6,412 nucleotides of DNA, taken from NCBI GenBank assembly GCA_026415275.1, contig JAOAHK010000155.1, positions 1-6,412 of the forward strand. The letters run 5' to 3'. Position 1 is the first letter of the stretch; every line of letters begins with the position of its first letter. The notes below the pieces were generated by a model, which was given only the letters and a program-made list of their open reading frames with translations, was not told the origin of the DNA and made no database searches. Source of the stretch: Anaerolineales bacterium. GTDB lineage: Bacteria; Chloroflexota; Anaerolineae; Anaerolineales; UBA4823. This document shows positions 5,184 to 6,412 of this stretch, one piece after another. A program made the translations under genes and the position numbers.

Positions 5184-6412
5184 CTATCCACAACCGCCGC
5201 CGCTGGGCCCACGCTTGAGCTGCAACTTGATCTTCGGCGTATACTCAAACTTATACTCGTGAGCAAACGGATCTGCCGCCGGGTAGCGATCTCCCAACGC
5301 CGCTGGGAATTGATAGCGAATATAGTCTAGCCCCAACGTTGGGGGTGGCGTGGGGACGATCTGCGGGTCTTCGGCGGCAAAGAGTTCTAGCCAGTGGTTG
5401 ATCCCGCCTTCGAGGATATAGACATTAGGGACGCTTTCTGCCACCAAAATTTTCCACGCTTCAGTTGCCGCTGCTTCGTCGTTGCTCATCACCACGATCA
5501 CTTGGTTATCGGTGCGTTCCAAAAGCAAAGAGGGGATCATCGAGCGCACTTGCTCCAGTGGCACATTGCGTGCCCCGCGCAGATGGAAGAGGTTGTAATC
5601 CGCCTGGGGGCGCACATCGATCATCACCACGCGCAGTTGGTCGTTTGCGAGGGAATCTAACAGTTCGCCGGGATGGATTTGCACTTCGCGGTTGCGCAAC
5701 TGGGCTTCTTTTTCAAGCGCAATGCGCGCCCACTTCTCCGCCGGGGTGGGTTCGCCGATCAACATAACCACCAGCGCAGCCAAAAAGAGAGCGACTGCTC
5801 CCGCTACGCGCAAGCGAGGCTCTTTGGCGAGATCACGCTTGCCGAAAATGCGCTCCAACTGCTCACCACCCCAGAACATGAATAACGCCATCAGCACCAC
5901 CAAGACCACCACCACACCGGCCGGCAGGTTGAAGACATCCATCAGAGTTAGACGACCATAATAACTGCTGTTAAAAAAGTCCTCATACAAACCCACTGTC
6001 TCGCCGAACAAGAAGATGCCAAAGGCGCTGCCGAGGGCAAAGAACAACCCATCCAGCTTCAGGGTTGCTAATGAGACCAATGAGGTGCCCGGACAGAAAC
6101 CGCCGATGATAAAACCGATGCCCATGATGAAACCGCCCAAAATGCCCGGCCAAAGGTAGGTGGGGTTGACCCAAATCAGATTGTAATCCAACCAACCCAA
6201 CGCCGAAGCGCCGAAGATCAATACCATACCCACTACGATAGCGGTAAACATCACTTTCAAGACCGTGAGGTCTTTGAAATAGAATTGCGCTGCCAAGCGG
6301 GTGGAGATGGCAAAGCCGGACATTTCTAAGGTTGCTCCAAAGGCAAGCCCGATCAATAGATAGATGGCATACATGCCAAACTTGCCAAGTAATCCTTCGA
6401 GAGGCAGAGGAA
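5184..6412 (-). CDS. YeeE/YedE-family (DUF395) membrane protein fused to a rhodanese-like domain, 5' end probably outside the window
   Basis: Residues are numbered from the ATG at 6374, which gives 396 residues. The N-terminal half has several hydrophobic segments (about 3-18, 38-62, 74-95, 107-125, 150-168, 188-206) and the family motif GGFCPGTS with Cys94; YeeE/YedE proteins (TsuA type) import thiosulfate or related sulfur compounds. A rhodanese-like domain follows at about 233-333 (VMIDVRPQADYNLFHLRGARNVPL, then GGINHW), but the catalytic-Cys position reads VVMSNDEAA, with Ser297. The tail ends GPSGGGCG; Cys94 and Cys395 are the only cysteines. The ATG at 6374 has no SD at a useful distance, and the frame stays open upstream to the edge, reading PLPLEGLLGKFG, which resembles N-termini of related proteins (MAPFP...-like), so the true start is probably just beyond 6412. 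The gene is convergent with the E2 operon and not obviously related to it. A role in sulfur uptake or transfer is inferred from family. Confidence 0.88.
   Translation of the reverse strand, partial: PLPLEGLLGKFGMYAIYLLIGLAFGATLEMSGFAISTRLAAQFYFKDLTVLKVMFTAIVVGMVLIFGASALGWLDYNLIWVNPTYLWPGILGGFIMGIGFIIGGFCPGTSLVSLATLKLDGLFFALGSAFGIFLFGETVGLYEDFFNSSYYGRLTLMDVFNLPAGVVVVLVVLMALFMFWGGEQLERIFGKRDLAKEPRLRVAGAVALFLAALVVMLIGEPTPAEKWARIALEKEAQLRNREVQIHPGELLDSLANDQLRVVMIDVRPQADYNLFHLRGARNVPLEQVRSMIPSLLLERTDNQVIVVMSNDEAAATEAWKILVAESVPNVYILEGGINHWLELFAAEDPQIVPTPPPTLGLDYIRYQFPAALGDRYPAADPFAHEYKFEYTPKIKLQLKRGPSGGGCG

Noticed and set aside
4948..5193. 81-codon minus-strand frame with ALTPKPSPTSGRG-like peptide
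   Set aside because: This is the known spurious translation of a palindromic intergenic repeat plus antisense E2 sequence, not a gene.
5394..5660. His-rich 88-codon plus-strand open frame
   Set aside because: It is the antisense of the rhodanese domain; the histidines come from complementary codons, with no start-site signals.

Overview
The window holds six genes, and all of them are recognisable. Two clusters end tail-to-tail at about 5.1-5.18 kb. From the left edge: a minus-strand Tm-1-like/UPF0261 gene that runs off the window (1-843); a 177-base divergent intergenic region with a near-consensus promoter and an operator-like repeat cluster; a tight plus-strand operon of four genes (1021-5096); a short palindromic repeat between the convergent genes (about 5099-5180); and a minus-strand gene for a YeeE/YedE-type membrane protein fused to a rhodanese-like domain (5184 to the right edge).

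The plus-strand operon encodes a short-chain dehydrogenase/reductase, the E1 alpha and E1 beta subunits of a thiamine-diphosphate-dependent 2-oxoacid/acetoin dehydrogenase, and a lipoyl-bearing E2 acyltransferase. Spacing is 9 bp, then a 14-bp overlap, then 25 bp, so one mRNA is likely. The E1 subunits look most like the acetoin dehydrogenase (AcoA/AcoB) branch. A plausible scheme, which is inference, is that the SDR oxidises or reduces a hydroxy/keto substrate and E1-E2 cleaves or decarboxylates the resulting ketone or 2-oxoacid to acyl-CoA. No E3 (dihydrolipoyl dehydrogenase), lipoylation enzyme or regulator is present, so these must be encoded elsewhere. The divergent UPF0261 gene may share the control region and the pathway.

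The right-hand gene is unrelated to carbon metabolism. It looks like a sulfur-compound transporter whose rhodanese domain has lost its catalytic cysteine, and whose extreme C-terminus carries a glycine-flanked cysteine (GGGCG) reminiscent of the SoxY carrier arm. This is the most unusual feature of the window.

The organism is a bacterium of intermediate G+C. The nested C-rich/G-rich intergenic palindrome (spurious translation of the ALTPxPSP...GRG type), the AcoA/B/C-type operon and the UPF0261 gene would fit a Chloroflexota (Anaerolineae-like) genome. That is an impression from sequence style, not a demonstrated placement.
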